Positions 7,658 to 8,136 of a stretch of DNA of 8,136 nt are shown here, piece by piece; within the stretch, counting starts at the first letter, position 1, and every line of letters starts with the position of its first letter. The notes below the pieces were generated by a model that saw only the letters and a list, made by a program, of their open reading frames with translations, did no database searches and was not told the origin of the DNA. Both the position numbers and the translations under genes were made by a program. Source of the DNA: UBA11164 sp002420085 (lineage in GTDB: Bacteria; Pseudomonadota; Gammaproteobacteria; Xanthomonadales; Xanthomonadaceae); NCBI GenBank assembly GCA_031976395.1, contig DALYLJ010000145.1, positions 1-8,136 of the forward strand. The letters are read 5' to 3'.

Positions 7658-7830
7658 GGGCTACACTCTCGATCAAAGGTTCCTCGCCGGTGACAAGTGC
7701 CCAAGGGGCTCTTCCGGGTTACTGTCCGGATAGCTGGCGAGGTCATTCATTCGATGCATGGATTGGGCTTTTCCCGGTCGGCTGAGCGGCTCTGGACTTC
7801 TTTCGGGGTCGTTTTGTTTTCTCGGCACTG
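7658..7830. other. Spacer upstream of hsdR with no convincing gene
   Basis: This is the proximal part of the region upstream of hsdR. On the minus strand a 28-codon ORF (7759-7673, beginning MHRMNDLASYP) ends 15 bases before the hsdR ATG; it could be a leader peptide, a gene remnant or chance. An imperfect inverted repeat, cctcgccgg at 7682-7690 against ctggcgagg at 7734-7742 (one mismatch), encloses about 43 bases and could form a weak stem or operator. On the minus strand TTGTCA (7696-7691) resembles a -35 box, but no acceptable -10 box lies at the right distance, so I do not call a promoter. Confidence 0.4.
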
Positions 7831-7877
7831 GCCCTCTCCCGGCCTTCGGCCACCCTCTCCCGCACGCGGGAGAGGGG
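7831..7877 (+). repeat. Intergenic composite palindromic element, same architecture as the copy in hsdR
   Basis: In order it reads ccctctcccgg, a small hairpin ggccttcggcc (7841-7851), then an inverted repeat with 11-bp arms (ccctctcccgc at 7853-7863 and gcgggagaggg at 7866-7876, loop ac). The copy inside hsdR has the same three parts in the same order when read on the minus strand. The two central mini-hairpins share the loop ttc but have different stems, with the bases on both sides changed together. No coding role is evident here. Confidence 0.8.
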
Positions 7878-7902
7878 AAAGACCGGCAGTCGCACCGCCT
7901 TT

Positions 7903-8102
7903 GCTCCCCTCTCTCGCTTGCGATGCGTCGAAGTCTGTCCGCGTTTTGCTCCCCTCTCCCGCATGCGAGGCGTTGAAGTCTGCCTGCGTTCTGCTCCCCT
8001 CTCCCGCTTGCGATGCGTTGAAGTCTGCCCGCGTTCTGCTCCCCTCTCCCGCATGCGAGGCGTCAAAGTCTGCCTGCGTTCTGCTCCCCTCTCCCGCTTG
8101 CG
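7903..8102. repeat. 45-bp tandem repeat array with alternating A and B units
   Basis: Units begin with gctcccctctc at 7903, 7948, 7993, 8038 and 8083, exactly 45 bp apart. Four are complete and the fifth is partial, merging into an intact palindrome. Two versions alternate: units 1, 3 and 5 have cgcttgcg, and units 1 and 3 continue gatgcg and later cccgcg-like sequence. Units 2 and 4 have cgcatgcg, gaggcg and cctgcg. The pattern is therefore A-B-A-B-A with a 90-bp higher period. Each unit starts with the left arm of the palindrome found in the neighbouring elements, but the right arm is altered. Because 45 is a multiple of three, the minus strand is open through the array with a 15-residue Arg-rich repeat. 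I do not regard that as a gene. Confidence 0.85.
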
Positions 8103-8126
8103 GGAGAGGGGTTGGGGGAGAGGGTG
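8086..8126 (-). repeat. Intact palindromic element closing the tandem array
   Basis: Positions 8086-8111 form a perfect hairpin with 12-bp arms (cccctctcccgc and gcgggagagggg) and loop tt. It is followed by ttgggg and a second gagaggg arm (to about 8124). Read on the minus strand this gives one ccctctccc arm before the main palindrome, the same order as the copy at 7831-7877 on the plus strand. The array is thus bounded by two elements in opposite orientation. Elements with this general sequence are widespread intergenic repeats in GC-rich proteobacteria, as far as I recall. Confidence 0.75.
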
Positions 8127-8136
8127 CATCTGTGAA

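Noticed and set aside
7691..7696. TTGTCA on the minus strand as a -35 box for hsdR.
   Set aside because: No acceptable -10 hexamer occurs 16-18 bases downstream.
7903..8102. CRISPR array.
   Set aside because: The units are contiguous and nearly identical over all 45 bp, so there are no variable spacers.
7743..8129. 128-residue minus-strand ORF with a 15-residue Arg-rich repeat.
   Set aside because: It is explained by the 45-bp tandem array, whose period is a multiple of three and which lacks stops in this frame. The residues outside the repeats have no recognisable domain.

Overview
The window comes from a GC-rich proteobacterial chromosome. A gammaproteobacterium of the Xanthomonadales type is my best guess. 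This rests on the strong G/C bias at third codon positions, a CusA/CzcA-type RND pump, a Uup-type ABC-F protein, and a promoter -10 box of the form gcTACAAT placed directly before an ATG. The species cannot be named from this sequence.

Layout. Plus strand, left part: the C-terminal third of a heavy-metal RND efflux transporter (to 1025, 5' end outside the window), a spacer of about 190 bp, then a complete two-domain ABC-F ATPase of the Uup type (1217-3124). The right part runs on the minus strand. From the right edge leftward it holds a repeat-rich intergenic region (7658-8136), a complete type I restriction subunit HsdR (7657-4358), a YgjP/WLM-type zinc metallopeptidase overlapping hsdR by 4 bp (4361-3639), a short frameshifted ORF of unknown family (about 3623-3370), and the N-terminal half of a DUF4411 (PIN-like) toxin (3369-3094) that breaks off where it meets the 3' end of uup. 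The two halves therefore converge near 3125-3165, which looks like the edge of an accessory defence island beside conserved genes.

Function. HsdR is the DNA-translocating and cleaving subunit. HsdM and HsdS must lie beyond the right edge or elsewhere. The metallopeptidase is almost certainly translated together with HsdR and may be part of the same defence module. The two small units downstream look decayed.

The most unusual structure is a GC-rich palindromic element related to cccctctcccgc..gcgggagagggg. A composite copy lies inside the hsdR coding frame, apparently adding about 22 residues just after helicase motif VI without breaking the frame. A second copy of similar architecture sits upstream of hsdR. 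It is followed by a 45-bp tandem array of alternating A/B units, closed by another intact palindrome in the opposite orientation. The central mini-hairpins of the two composite copies differ by compensating base pairs.
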